Positions 54,082 to 62,377 of a stretch of 64,000 nt of DNA are shown in pieces. Position numbers and translations under genes: made by a program. The notes beneath the pieces are model-generated. The model searched no databases and was not told the origin of the DNA. It saw only the letters and a list, made by a program, of their open reading frames with translations. The stretch covers positions 310,001 to 374,000 of the forward strand of contig NZ_SNYV01000014.1 of the NCBI RefSeq assembly GCF_004363245.1, written 5' to 3'. The DNA comes from Sphingobacterium yanglingense. Lineage in GTDB: Bacteria; Bacteroidota; Bacteroidia; Sphingobacteriales; Sphingobacteriaceae. The first letter of the stretch is position 1. Each line of letters starts with the position of its first letter.

Positions 54082-55386
54082 ATGGGAACATTGGTAATGA
54101 TTGGGCAGGTCATTTTGGCACTGTCAATTTTAATTATATTACACGAACTGGGGCACTTTTTGGCTGCCCGGATGTTTGGAATTAAAGTAGAGAAGTTTTA
54201 TTTATTTTTTGACGCTTGGGGAGTAAAGCTTTTTAAATTCAATTATAAGGGCTGTGAGTATGGTATTGGATGGTTACCTCTAGGGGGCTATGTTAAGATC
54301 GCGGGAATGATTGATGAGTCGATGGACACGGAGCAGATGAAAGAGGAAGCAAAGCCTTGGGAATTTCGCTCGAAACCGGCCTGGCAGCGTCTTATCGTAA
54401 TGTTGGGAGGTATCATCGTTAATGTTATTGTCGGTATTATTGCCTTTTGGATGATTACTTTTAAGTATGGAGAGGCTGATTTTGATAATACGAAATTGTA
54501 CGGAATAAAACCTGGTATTATCGGCGAAAAAGTAGGTCTGCAAGAAGGAGATAAGATCGTAGGAGTAAATGGCAATAAGGCCAATTTATTCTACAAGGAT
54601 TTGATGACTTCGGATGTATTGATGGGAGATGCTACACTACAGATCGAAAGAGCTGGAAATGCAATGGATATCGTATTGCCAGTGACAATGTTGAATGAGA
54701 TAGCGGAACATAAACGTAATGAGTTTGTCACTCCATTATTTAAAATGTTGCCTGTTGATACCGTTTCAGAAGATTCTCGAGCTTCGAAAATGGGATTATT
54801 AAAAGGAGATAGCATTGTCGCTATAAATGGAGTTAAGGTGGTAAGGTTGGATGTGTTTCAAGACGAAGTAGCTAAGAATAAAGGCCAGGAGATTAAATTA
54901 GATATTATCCGTGGAACAGACTCATTACAGCTGATAGCTGCAGCCGATACCACGACTAAATTAGGATTTGGTAATTGGCCGATGATGACTCGAGAATATA
55001 CGTTTACGGAATCTTTTCCTATTGGCGTAAACAAAGCTTTTTCCGTAATCACAGACAATATTAAAGGATTTGGCAAGATATTCAAAGGCGAGGTTCGTGC
55101 AGATAAGGCTCTCTCTGGTCCAGTAGGTATAGCCAAGATGTTTGGTAAAGAGGTGGATTGGATGCGCTTTTGGACGCTCGTAGGTACGTTGTCTATGGCT
55201 CTTGCTTTCATGAATTTATTACCTATCCCGGCGTTGGATGGCGGACATGTGATTTTCTTACTTGTAGAAATGGTACAGGGAAAACCTTTAAGTGACAAGT
55301 TCTTGGAAACAGCACAGATGATTGGTTTCTTTATACTGATTGCTCTAATGCTCTTCACATTCGGAAACGATATCTTGAAATGGTAA
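54082..55386 (+). CDS. rseP: RIP metalloprotease RseP (site-2 protease family)
   Basis: Inner-membrane zinc protease that cleaves membrane-embedded substrates such as anti-sigma factors. 434 aa. The HExxH motif H21-E22-L-G-H25 lies in the first helix, followed by a region with GCEYGIGWLPLGGYVKIAGM. Two PDZ domains occupy about residues 150-205 and 225-290. The C-terminal motif NLLPIPALDGGH supplies the third zinc ligand. It is the last gene of the run with dxr. A regulated stress pathway (a sigma-E analogue) is not visible in the window. Confidence 0.94.
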   Translation: MGTLVMIGQVILALSILIILHELGHFLAARMFGIKVEKFYLFFDAWGVKLFKFNYKGCEYGIGWLPLGGYVKIAGMIDESMDTEQMKEEAKPWEFRSKPAWQRLIVMLGGIIVNVIVGIIAFWMITFKYGEADFDNTKLYGIKPGIIGEKVGLQEGDKIVGVNGNKANLFYKDLMTSDVLMGDATLQIERAGNAMDIVLPVTMLNEIAEHKRNEFVTPLFKMLPVDTVSEDSRASKMGLLKGDSIVAINGVKVVRLDVFQDEVAKNKGQEIKLDIIRGTDSLQLIAAADTTTKLGFGNWPMMTREYTFTESFPIGVNKAFSVITDNIKGFGKIFKGEVRADKALSGPVGIAKMFGKEVDWMRFWTLVGTLSMALAFMNLLPIPALDGGHVIFLLVEMVQGKPLSDKFLETAQMIGFFILIALMLFTFGNDILKW

Positions 55387-55406
55387 GTTAGCCTAAATAT
55401 AACAAT

Positions 55407-55440
55407 AGAAAAGCCTGTATTGATCAATACAGGCTTTTCT
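55407..55440. terminator. Bidirectional terminator between rseP and the LysR gene
   Basis: Perfect 17-bp palindrome (55407-55423 and 55424-55440) with AGAAAAGCCTG arms. Its right edge reaches the LysR stop. Confidence 0.85.
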
Positions 55441-56326
55441 ATTTAAATAGATCGGATATGAGTTCTGAAATTGCAAATAGTAGTTTGTTAGGGTTATTAG
55501 AGAGGTAGGTCATCACAATTTGAGTTTTGATATCGGAGGAATCACTGATGTCTAAAAAACATATATTGGACGCTATACTAGATTGTTGGACTGTTTTGGG
55601 TACGATAGCTATCCCTACATCGTGAGCAACTAACTCTAATATTGATTGTATGGTATTGCATTCGTGCATAACAATTGGAGTAAAGTTAAGCCTACTGCAG
55701 ATTTCTATAAACTTTTGATGATATACCGGCGCATAATCACTGTTATAGGATATAAACGAAGATCTACTAAGATTTAAATTTCTTAAATCACCATTCATTA
55801 TTTGCCCCCTTGAACTGGACAAGGCTAAGACAAAACCATCTTCATATAGGGATTTTTGGGTAAACATTGGACGTGTAATGGGAGCTCTGACAATACCGAT
55901 ATCAAGTTTACCCTGCTCTAGGGCTGTGAGTTGTTTTTGGGAAGACGTCTCAAAAAGGTGAACTTGTAATAAAGGATAGCTGTTTTTTATCTGTTTTAGA
56001 AGTTCTGATAGTTTTTCTTTAGAAATCGAGCTGATGTATCCTAAATTAAATATCCCGCTTTCCGCAAGATGAATCTGTTGGCACTGTTGTTTAGCCTTCT
56101 CTAAACCATTTAATAGGTACTCACATTCCCTAAGGTAATGTTTCCCCGCCTCGGTCAAAGCTACCCTTTTGTTATCTCTTGTCAGGAGCTTAACTGAAAG
56201 CTCTTCCTCTAGCTCCTTGATCTGTCGACTCAAAGGAGGTTGAGAGATGAATAGTCGTTTTGCTGCTTTGCCGAAGTGTAATTCTTCTGCTAATACTTTA
56301 AAATAGCGAAGATGTCTTATTTCCAT
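55439..56326 (-). CDS. LysR-family transcriptional regulator
   Basis: 295 aa. An N-terminal winged helix-turn-helix (residues 1-60) with LAEELHFGKAAKRLFISQPPLSRQI is followed by a LysR_substrate effector domain beginning about residue 90 (FNLGYISSISKEKLSELL). It is divergent from a SAM-dependent methyltransferase gene 75 bases away, the classical layout of a LysR regulator and its target. Dyads in that gap could be its binding sites. The effector is unknown. Confidence 0.92.
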   Translation of the reverse strand: MEIRHLRYFKVLAEELHFGKAAKRLFISQPPLSRQIKELEEELSVKLLTRDNKRVALTEAGKHYLRECEYLLNGLEKAKQQCQQIHLAESGIFNLGYISSISKEKLSELLKQIKNSYPLLQVHLFETSSQKQLTALEQGKLDIGIVRAPITRPMFTQKSLYEDGFVLALSSSRGQIMNGDLRNLNLSRSSFISYNSDYAPVYHQKFIEICSRLNFTPIVMHECNTIQSILELVAHDVGIAIVPKTVQQSSIASNICFLDISDSSDIKTQIVMTYLSNNPNKLLFAISELISDLFK

Positions 56327-56327
56327 G

Positions 56328-56342
56328 ATACTTATTAGGTAT
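56328..56342. promoter_or_regulatory. Possible LysR box next to the LysR start codon
   Basis: ATAC-N7-GTAT, a T-N11-A type dyad, lies directly before the LysR ATG. Such a site would fit autorepression. Confidence 0.3.
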
Positions 56343-56352
56343 TTATAAATAA

Positions 56353-56360
56353 CAAAAATA
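56353..56360 (-). promoter_or_regulatory. -7 box of the LysR gene
   Basis: Minus-strand TATTTTTG matches TAnnTTTG, 26 bases before the LysR ATG. Confidence 0.45.
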
Positions 56361-56383
56361 GTATTTTTAAGGTATTATATACT
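56360..56383. promoter_or_regulatory. Possible LysR activation site before the methyltransferase promoter
   Basis: AGTAT (56360-56364) and ATACT (56379-56383) are inverted with 14 bases between, and GTAT-N3-ATAC (56372-56382) is nested inside. The site covers the -33 region of the methyltransferase promoter. Confidence 0.25.
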
Positions 56384-56387
56384 TCGG

Positions 56388-56395
56388 TAGCTTTG
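56388..56395 (+). promoter_or_regulatory. -7 box six bases before the methyltransferase ATG
   Basis: TAGCTTTG matches TAnnTTTG. Its TTG is the first possible start of the downstream frame, so ATG 56402 is the likelier start. Confidence 0.5.
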
Positions 56396-56401
56396 AATAA
56401 T

Positions 56402-57118
56402 ATGAAGGAAAAATCTACATTGAAAGAAATTGAAGAACGTTTTGACAACGATGTTGAACGTTTTTCTAAACTAGAAACGGGACAACAGACGACGTTGGAC
56501 GCTACATTTAATATGCAACTGTTTGCACAGGGAATAGCGAGAGTTTATCCTAACTTAAGAGAGGTATTAGACATAGGCTGTGGTGCAGGAAACTATGATA
56601 TTCAGTTATTGACTCATATACATCCGTTGGATATTACCTTAGTTGATTTGAGTAAACCAATGCTGAAGAAAGCAAAAGAACGCATCGATTCGGTCAATGT
56701 AGGGGGAAAGGTGACGTGTTTACAAGGAGATTTCAGGACAGTTCGTTTAGAACCACAAAGTTTTGATGTTATTATTGCGACGGCAGTGTTACATCATCTC
56801 CGTGATGATGAGGATTGGAAGAATGCCTTTGTCCGGTTTTATGATTTACTAAAAGAAGGAGGAAGTATATGGATTTTTGATTTGGTAGAACAGGCTGATC
56901 CAGTATTACAAGACTTAATTTATCATGAAAAATATGGATCGTATCTAGAATCATTAAAAGATGAGGCTTATCGAGATCACGTGTTTAAGTATATAGAAAA
57001 GGAGGATAGTCCAAGGTCGCTTATGTATCAGTTAGATTTACTTAAGGAGGTTGGTTTTACAAAAATTGATGTTTTGCATAAGAATTTGTGTTTTGCAAGT
57101 TTTGTGGCGTTCAAGTAA
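56402..57118 (+). CDS. Class I SAM-dependent methyltransferase
   Basis: 238 aa, cytoplasmic. Rossmann-like methyltransferase with motif I LDIGCGAGNYDIQLL, the acidic end of strand beta-2 in LVDLSKPMLKKAK, the motif around LQGDF, and VIIATAVLHHLRDDEDW (motif IV). The substrate is unknown; the pattern resembles small-molecule methyltransferases. The longest frame starts at a TTG within a -7 box, so I use ATG 56402. Divergent from the LysR regulator, which probably controls it. Confidence 0.87.
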   Translation: MKEKSTLKEIEERFDNDVERFSKLETGQQTTLDATFNMQLFAQGIARVYPNLREVLDIGCGAGNYDIQLLTHIHPLDITLVDLSKPMLKKAKERIDSVNVGGKVTCLQGDFRTVRLEPQSFDVIIATAVLHHLRDDEDWKNAFVRFYDLLKEGGSIWIFDLVEQADPVLQDLIYHEKYGSYLESLKDEAYRDHVFKYIEKEDSPRSLMYQLDLLKEVGFTKIDVLHKNLCFASFVAFK

Positions 57119-57232
57119 GCGATTAATCGTAGAGTGTTATTTTTTGTTAAGTTATTCGGTCTCATTATGCTTCGTGTATAAAAATGATTTAAATTGCTTT
57201 GAAAATACTTATTTGATAACTAATTAGACATT

Positions 57233-58483
57233 ATGAGAAAATTATTAGCACTGCTTTTTATCATCCCATTTTTGGCGATGGGGCAGGAAAAAGGGATTCA
57301 CTTTGAGCACAATAGCAATTGGGAAAAAATTAAATCGAAGGCCAAAGCCGAGAATAAGCACATCTTTGTGGATTGTTTTACAACCTGGTGTGGGCCTTGC
57401 CGATGGATGTCTGAAAATGTATTTCCTCAAGAGGGTGTCGGTACATTTTTTAACGCCAACTTTGTAAATTTAAAGCTTCAGATGGACCAAACAAAACAAG
57501 ATTCCGAAGATGTAAAATCCTGGTATGAGGAAGCGAAACGCTTTGGGAAGGACTATGAGGTACGGGCTTATCCGACATTCTTAATTTTTTCGCCTGAGGG
57601 TGAACTCGTACACCGTATGGTCGGAGGTGGGGAAGCTGATGCTTTTATTGCTAGAGCAAAGGAAGGATTGAATCCGGAAACACAGTATGTTACTTTGATT
57701 AAGAAGTTTGAGGCTAATCCGAAGGATGCTCAAGTCGCTAAGAGTCTAGCGAAAGCAGCTGAGTCAGCTTATGATGAAGCAACTGCTAGTAAGGCTATTG
57801 ACGCGTTTGTGGATAATGTGGGGGTGTCTGGAGTTTTGACTGCAGAAAATATTGATTTATTGGTGCAAGGGGCCACATCCAGCAAGAGTGTATCTTACGG
57901 TATAATTCGGGATAATATGAAGAAAGTGGATCAGCTGTTAGCCCAAAGCAATAAGGCGAAAAGCAGTAATGATGTTTTGGCTGGAGTATTGTCTAGAGAG
58001 TTGATTCAGCCTAAAATGGGTAGAGGAGCATCTGGGGCTATAGATTTTGTCGCACTCCAGAAGGAAATAGAACAGGCACATCCTTATATCGATATGAGAG
58101 GTCCTATAGCAATGTCCAAAGCCCAATATTTTGCCAGAGAGAAAAATTGGACAGCTTTTAAGGATGCTGTTAACGATTATTTGACGGTAAATCCAAAAGC
58201 TGTTTCGGCCGATATGTTGAATTCATTTGCATGGACTATTTTTGAAAACTGTGAAGACGCTGCTTGCATCAAGTCTGCTTTGAATTGGAGTAAAAAATCT
58301 TTAGAAGGTGGAGAGCAGGCTATGTTTATAGATACCTATGCGAACCTTTTATACAAATCGGGCGATAAAGCAAATGCTATTAAATGGCAAGAAAAAGCTT
58401 TAAGTTTAGCCGCAGCAGGTGAAAAGGAAAATTACCAAGGGACTCTAGAAAAGATGAAGGCTGGTCAGCCTACATGGAACTAA
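57233..58483 (+). CDS. Exported thioredoxin-fold protein with helical-repeat C-terminus
   Basis: 416 aa. A signal peptide (residues 1 to about 17, ending LAMGQ) precedes a thioredoxin domain (about 25-150) with the redox motif FTTWCGPCRWM and the cis-Pro in VRAYPTFLIFS. The remaining 260 residues are helical and TPR-like (KDAQVAKSLAKAAESAYDEA, ANLLYKSGDKANAIKWQEKA), which suggests protein-protein contacts. Probably a periplasmic thiol-disulfide protein. The function of the repeat region is unknown. Confidence 0.87.
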   Translation: MRKLLALLFIIPFLAMGQEKGIHFEHNSNWEKIKSKAKAENKHIFVDCFTTWCGPCRWMSENVFPQEGVGTFFNANFVNLKLQMDQTKQDSEDVKSWYEEAKRFGKDYEVRAYPTFLIFSPEGELVHRMVGGGEADAFIARAKEGLNPETQYVTLIKKFEANPKDAQVAKSLAKAAESAYDEATASKAIDAFVDNVGVSGVLTAENIDLLVQGATSSKSVSYGIIRDNMKKVDQLLAQSNKAKSSNDVLAGVLSRELIQPKMGRGASGAIDFVALQKEIEQAHPYIDMRGPIAMSKAQYFAREKNWTAFKDAVNDYLTVNPKAVSADMLNSFAWTIFENCEDAACIKSALNWSKKSLEGGEQAMFIDTYANLLYKSGDKANAIKWQEKALSLAAAGEKENYQGTLEKMKAGQPTWN

Positions 58484-58491
58484 GTATAGGT

Positions 58492-58534
58492 AATAATAAA
58501 AAAGCCTCAGTACAACTGAGGCTTTTTTATTATT
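58492..58534. terminator. Bidirectional terminator between thioredoxin-like gene and accA
   Basis: Perfect 19-bp inverted repeat (58492-58510 and 58516-58534) around a five-base loop, with AAAAAAGCCTCAG arms. It overlaps the accA stop. Confidence 0.9.
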
Positions 58535-59483
58535 CATGGACCACGCCCATTTTGCTAAACTTGTCAATTCTTTCAGTGACAAGTGTATCTGGATTTTTAG
58601 CTTTTAGAACCGCTAGATCACTTAAAATCTGTTCTTTTAGATTGTTCGCTGCTTCTTCTGGATTTTGGTGAGCTCCACCTAATGGTTCAGGGATGATACC
58701 ATCAATCAGTCCATTGGCGAGCATATCGTTACCCGTTAGTTTTAAAGCTTCAGCTGCACGTTCTTTATGATCCCAACTTCTCCAAAGGATAGAAGAACAA
58801 GATTCTGGGGAAATAACCGAATACCAAGTATTTTCCATCATATAGACACGATCACCGATACCGATCCCTAACGCGCCACCAGAAGCACCTTCACCTATTA
58901 CAATACATATTACCGGCACTTTAAGCACAGACATTTCCAGTAGATTACGGGCTATTGCCTCCCCCTGACCACGTTCTTCTGCTTCAAGTCCTGGGTAAGC
59001 CCCCATGGTATCGATAAGCGTAATCACTGGCTTGTTGAATTTCTCAGCCATTTTCATTAGACGAAGCGCTTTTCTATAGCCTTCAGGATTGGCCATACCA
59101 AAATTACGATACTGTCTTTCTTTGGTGTTTTTACCTTTCTGGTGTCCAATAACCATTACAGATTCTCCGCCTATAGAAGCAAATCCGCCAATAATAGCTT
59201 TATCATCTTTGACTGTACGGTCGCCATGTAGCTCAACAAAATCATCACAAATCATATCGACATAGTCGAATGTCTGGGGTCTTTCGGGGTGTCTAGACAT
59301 CTGTACTTTCTGCCATCCCGTCATATTTTTGTATACGCCGACAGTAGTTTCCGCTAGCTTTTCTTCAAGTTCACGAATCGTAGCACTCATATCAACTTTC
59401 GTTTTCTCTGCGACTTGATGAACTTTCTCTATCTGAGTTTGCAAATCTGCGATTGGCTTTTCAAAATCAAATGTTGTTTCCAT
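58530..59483 (-). CDS. accA: Acetyl-CoA carboxylase carboxyltransferase subunit alpha
   Basis: Carboxyltransferase alpha subunit that, with AccD, moves the carboxyl group from biotin to acetyl-CoA to make malonyl-CoA. 317 aa, the usual length. Seen: coiled N-terminus (ELEEKLAE), [83 protein letters not shown] and [17 protein letters not shown] forming the oxyanion region. It is a single gene here. accD is not in the window. Confidence 0.97.
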   Translation of the reverse strand: METTFDFEKPIADLQTQIEKVHQVAEKTKVDMSATIRELEEKLAETTVGVYKNMTGWQKVQMSRHPERPQTFDYVDMICDDFVELHGDRTVKDDKAIIGGFASIGGESVMVIGHQKGKNTKERQYRNFGMANPEGYRKALRLMKMAEKFNKPVITLIDTMGAYPGLEAEERGQGEAIARNLLEMSVLKVPVICIVIGEGASGGALGIGIGDRVYMMENTWYSVISPESCSSILWRSWDHKERAAEALKLTGNDMLANGLIDGIIPEPLGGAHQNPEEAANNLKEQILSDLAVLKAKNPDTLVTERIDKFSKMGVVHE

Positions 59484-59616
59484 ATAAAAAAACTTTCGTT
59501 TTAGGTCGGCTAAGTTAGTGTATTTTTAGGGGATTCTAAAACGGTTTTATGCTTTAATAGTATCTGCAATTGTTCAAAAATTAGTAGATTAGACCTCTTT
59601 AGACAAATGACATAAA

Positions 59617-60492
59617 ATGGTGGACAATAATAAGGGCAGCAAGTTTCCTTTTACATTTATTATCAAAATCATTCTTTTAGGGATGACGATAGCTTTTTTC
59701 TTCAATACAGTTACTGAAGATGAGCTTACGTGGTGGTATCAGGGAGTAAGAGGTTTTTATTTTTTCTTGGTGCCGAGTATAATTGTTTCTATTATACGTT
59801 TTGTTATCATCTCTTTTTACAATGTGCGGCATGCAAAGAAGGCGGTACGGGGTAATTTTGTCCTGGGGATAAATAGAGTTACAGCGATGTTAAATGCTGT
59901 TTTTGTAATTATAGCTTTGATGATAGCATTTGGGATAAAGCCTATAGAGTTTTTAACAAGTCTTACTATTGTTGCCATGGCAATTGCGGTGCTTTTTAGG
60001 GATTATATTACCAATATGCTTAGCGGCCTGTTTATTATGTTTTCGGAGCAGCTTTCGGTGGGAGATAGAATTAAAGTAGGAGACCAGAAGGGGCGAATCG
60101 TTGATATAACCTTTGCTAATATTGAGCTGCAGAATGATGAAGATGATATCGTGATGATACCTAATAATTTAGTGTTCACAAACCCTATGGTCAACTTGTC
60201 TGCCCATCGTTCCAATCTGTTTGCAGTAAAGTTTGAATTGCCCCTAGCTATTAATGTATCTGTCGATGAGTTGGAAAGGGATATTCGTGATACTTTAAGA
60301 AACCATCCTAATCTAGCCTCTAACAATGAACTTGATTTGGAAGTTATAGAAATCGGAAAAGACTTTGTGCGCTATAAGATCGAATTATACGCCGTGAGTA
60401 GCAGCAATAAGCTTCACAAAAGCATCGAAAATGAAATACTTAAGTATATCTTATCATTTAAACACAGGCAGACTAAATCTTCCGGACTTTAA
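59617..60492 (+). CDS. MscS-family mechanosensitive ion channel
   Basis: 291 aa. Three to four N-terminal helices (about residues 8-27, 45-68, 88-110, 112-135) lead into the MscS pore-lining helix and beta domain: FRDYITNMLSGLFIMFSEQLSVGDRIKVGDQKG matches the family's pore-helix/beta-domain junction (shown here in part: IMFSEQLSVGDRIKVGDQKG). VMIPNNLVFTNPMVN is the conserved beta-domain motif. Likely releases solutes on membrane tension. Its 3' end overlaps the convergent coaA gene by 20 bases. Confidence 0.9.
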   Translation: MVDNNKGSKFPFTFIIKIILLGMTIAFFFNTVTEDELTWWYQGVRGFYFFLVPSIIVSIIRFVIISFYNVRHAKKAVRGNFVLGINRVTAMLNAVFVIIALMIAFGIKPIEFLTSLTIVAMAIAVLFRDYITNMLSGLFIMFSEQLSVGDRIKVGDQKGRIVDITFANIELQNDEDDIVMIPNNLVFTNPMVNLSAHRSNLFAVKFELPLAINVSVDELERDIRDTLRNHPNLASNNELDLEVIEIGKDFVRYKIELYAVSSSNKLHKSIENEILKYILSFKHRQTKSSGL

Positions 60493-61429
60493 TGCTTTCG
60501 ACAAAGTGATCTGAACCCTTCTGTAAGATAAGATCTGCTCTATACTTTGTAGGAAGTATATTGTCATGGAGATTAGGTTTGTTGATTTCATTCCATATTT
60601 GAATTGCCATATCTCTACTCTCTTCAAGACTCATATCAGCATATTTATGAAAGTAAGACGTAGGGTCCTGAAATGCTGTCGCTCGTAAAGATTCAAAACG
60701 ATTAACATACCAAGAGATGATATCTTTTTCTAAAGCATCAACATAGATTGAATAATCAAAAAAATCGGAAACGAATACTTTGTTGTTTTGCCCTTTTTGA
60801 GAGTTGACCTGTAATACGTTAATACCTTCTAATATGAGAATGTCTGGCTCGACAATCTTTTGTTCTTCTTCTGGCAATACATCATATTCTAGATGTGAAT
60901 ACATTGGAACAGATACCTGCGGTGTGCCCGATTTTATAGCCGATAGGAAATGAAGGAGCTTTTTCGTGTCATAGCTCTCCGGGAACCCCTTTCTATTCAT
61001 TATATTTTTGTCTGAAAGAATTTTATTAGGGAAGAGAAATCCATCTGTAGTTACCAGTTCTACTTTGGGTTTATGCGGCAGCAGAGAGAGTACTTTGGTC
61101 AGGACGCGAGCTGTTGTACTCTTACCAACAGCAACGGACCCTGCTATACCGATGATAAAAGGGAGCTTTTGTTGGTTTCTTTGGAAAAAAGAATTGCTGT
61201 CATCACGAATAGTATCATGGTTTTTGATATGAAGTTCGATCAGGTGAGCTAAAGGAAAATATATCTCTTCGATTTCCTTCATATTCAGAGGTTCGTTAAG
61301 TGCATGGAGAGAATTTATATCTGTAGATTCCAGATTTAGATTAAACTGTCCATTTAAATCCTTCCATTCTTCTCTTTCGAATTGTTGGTAAGGGCTACTT
61401 AATATGAGTTCCTCTTGTGATGACGACAT
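60473..61429 (-). CDS. coaA: Type I pantothenate kinase
   Basis: First step of CoA synthesis, phosphorylating pantothenate. 318 aa, the family length. The P-loop GIAGSVAVGKSTTARVL is in the first third; VTTDGFLFPN, MNRKGFPESYD and SVPMYSHLEYDVLPEE follow, and the C-terminus has the conserved YRADLILQKGSDH segment. This is the classical CoaA type, feedback-inhibited by CoA in known members, rather than the type III CoaX common in Bacteroidota. It overlaps the convergent channel gene by 20 bases. Confidence 0.95.
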   Translation of the reverse strand: MSSSQEELILSSPYQQFEREEWKDLNGQFNLNLESTDINSLHALNEPLNMKEIEEIYFPLAHLIELHIKNHDTIRDDSNSFFQRNQQKLPFIIGIAGSVAVGKSTTARVLTKVLSLLPHKPKVELVTTDGFLFPNKILSDKNIMNRKGFPESYDTKKLLHFLSAIKSGTPQVSVPMYSHLEYDVLPEEEQKIVEPDILILEGINVLQVNSQKGQNNKVFVSDFFDYSIYVDALEKDIISWYVNRFESLRATAFQDPTSYFHKYADMSLEESRDMAIQIWNEINKPNLHDNILPTKYRADLILQKGSDHFVESIKVRKI

Positions 61430-61449
61430 TATTAACTTTATTTATGGCG

Positions 61450-61457
61450 CAAATATA
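61450..61457 (-). promoter_or_regulatory. -7 box upstream of coaA
   Basis: Minus-strand TATATTTG matches TAnnTTTG, 20 bases before the ATG. Confidence 0.45.
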
Positions 61458-61485
61458 ATATCCTTAAGTCAAATTAACTGTAAAT

Positions 61486-61890
61486 TTATTGTAGCATGTT
61501 GCTTTCAATAATGATAGGGTTACTGAGTATTTTTTGTACAGGACATTTATCACCCACTTTTAGAATTCGTTCTTTTTGCATATCATCTAGATCCCCATAT
61601 AGTTTAATGATACAGCGAATGTAGGTAGTCTGTTGTTGAGTACTTTTTACAACTTCGCTGGATAAGGATATTTCTATAGATTCTAAGGGCCATTGCTTTT
61701 GGTCTGCATACATTCGCATGGTCATTGCTTTACAGGTACCGAGTGCCGATAATAGGAAGGCTGTGGGCTTGGGGCCAAGGTCAGTTCCTCCAACTTCTGT
61801 GGGTTCATCAGCTATAAGATGATGCTGATTAATGCTTACTTCTGTTTTATATTTTTCCTTCCCAATACTTACTTTTACTTCGTCAGTCAT
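61486..61890 (-). CDS. OsmC/Ohr-family thiol peroxidase-like protein
   Basis: 134 aa of the OsmC family. The two redox cysteines are present: C53 in ALGTCKAMTMRMYADQK and C116 in GDKCPVQKIL. The length and spacing fit the OsmC-like (YhfA) branch rather than Ohr. Family members reduce organic hydroperoxides. Its ATG overlaps the end of mgsA by eight bases, so both are made from one mRNA, which may link peroxide defence with methylglyoxal production. Confidence 0.9.
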   Translation of the reverse strand: MTDEVKVSIGKEKYKTEVSINQHHLIADEPTEVGGTDLGPKPTAFLLSALGTCKAMTMRMYADQKQWPLESIEISLSSEVVKSTQQQTTYIRCIIKLYGDLDDMQKERILKVGDKCPVQKILSNPIIIESNMLQ

Positions 61891-62263
61891 TTTTTTGATC
61901 GTTTAATAATCCCTCTATGATAAGTGTTCCTGTGCCTGGGTTAGTCGCTAACGGGACATTGTACAGGTCACAGATTCGCATCAACATTTGTATGTCCGGT
62001 TCGTGGGGATGTTTACCAAGCGGGTCTCTAAAAAAAATTATTCCATCTATTTTCCCTTCTGCTGCTAGGGCAGCTATCTGTGCGTCTCCGCCTTTGGGAC
62101 CACTTAATTTAAGCTCGACCTGCAGTCCAGTTTGTTTTACATAGGTTCCTGTAGTGCCCGTAGCTATCAGGTTAGCATTTTTCAGATTTTCTATATGATC
62201 TTTTACGAAAGCTACCATTTCCGCTTTTTTTCCGTCATGGGCTATTAAAGCAATTGTTTTCAT
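61883..62263 (-). CDS. mgsA: Methylglyoxal synthase
   Basis: Converts dihydroxyacetone phosphate to methylglyoxal and phosphate, a bypass of lower glycolysis under phosphate stress. 126 aa. Phosphate-binding IALIAHDGKK (H9), the ATGTTG turn, GPKGGDAQIAALAAEGKID with D60, and FFRDPLGKHPHEPD with H87 and D90, matching the E. coli catalytic Asp71, His98 and Asp101. TNPGTG closes the site. It overlaps the OsmC-like gene by eight bases. A 17-bp hairpin lies 29 bases upstream of its ATG. Confidence 0.94.
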   Translation of the reverse strand: MKTIALIAHDGKKAEMVAFVKDHIENLKNANLIATGTTGTYVKQTGLQVELKLSGPKGGDAQIAALAAEGKIDGIIFFRDPLGKHPHEPDIQMLMRICDLYNVPLATNPGTGTLIIEGLLNDQKND

Positions 62264-62291
62264 AAGGATTGTTGTTCTTTTTTATATGTAT

Positions 62292-62335
62292 CCTATTGTC
62301 TTTAAATCCTATAGGTAAGATTTAAAGACAATAGG
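62292..62335. repeat. 17-bp perfect inverted repeat between the SpmAB-like gene and mgsA
   Basis: CCTATTGTCTTTAAATC (62292-62308) and its exact complement (62319-62335) around a 10-base loop. It could be the terminator of the SpmAB-like gene or a structure in the mgsA leader. No T-run follows directly on the minus strand. Confidence 0.7.
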
Positions 62336-62377
62336 TAGTTCAACGGTGTTTCTAAGTGTTACTTTATAATCTTGGGG

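Noticed and set aside
54858..55427. A 189-residue minus frame opposite rseP, reaching the shared terminator
   Set aside because: Complement of the RseP PDZ and membrane region. No motif and no promoter.
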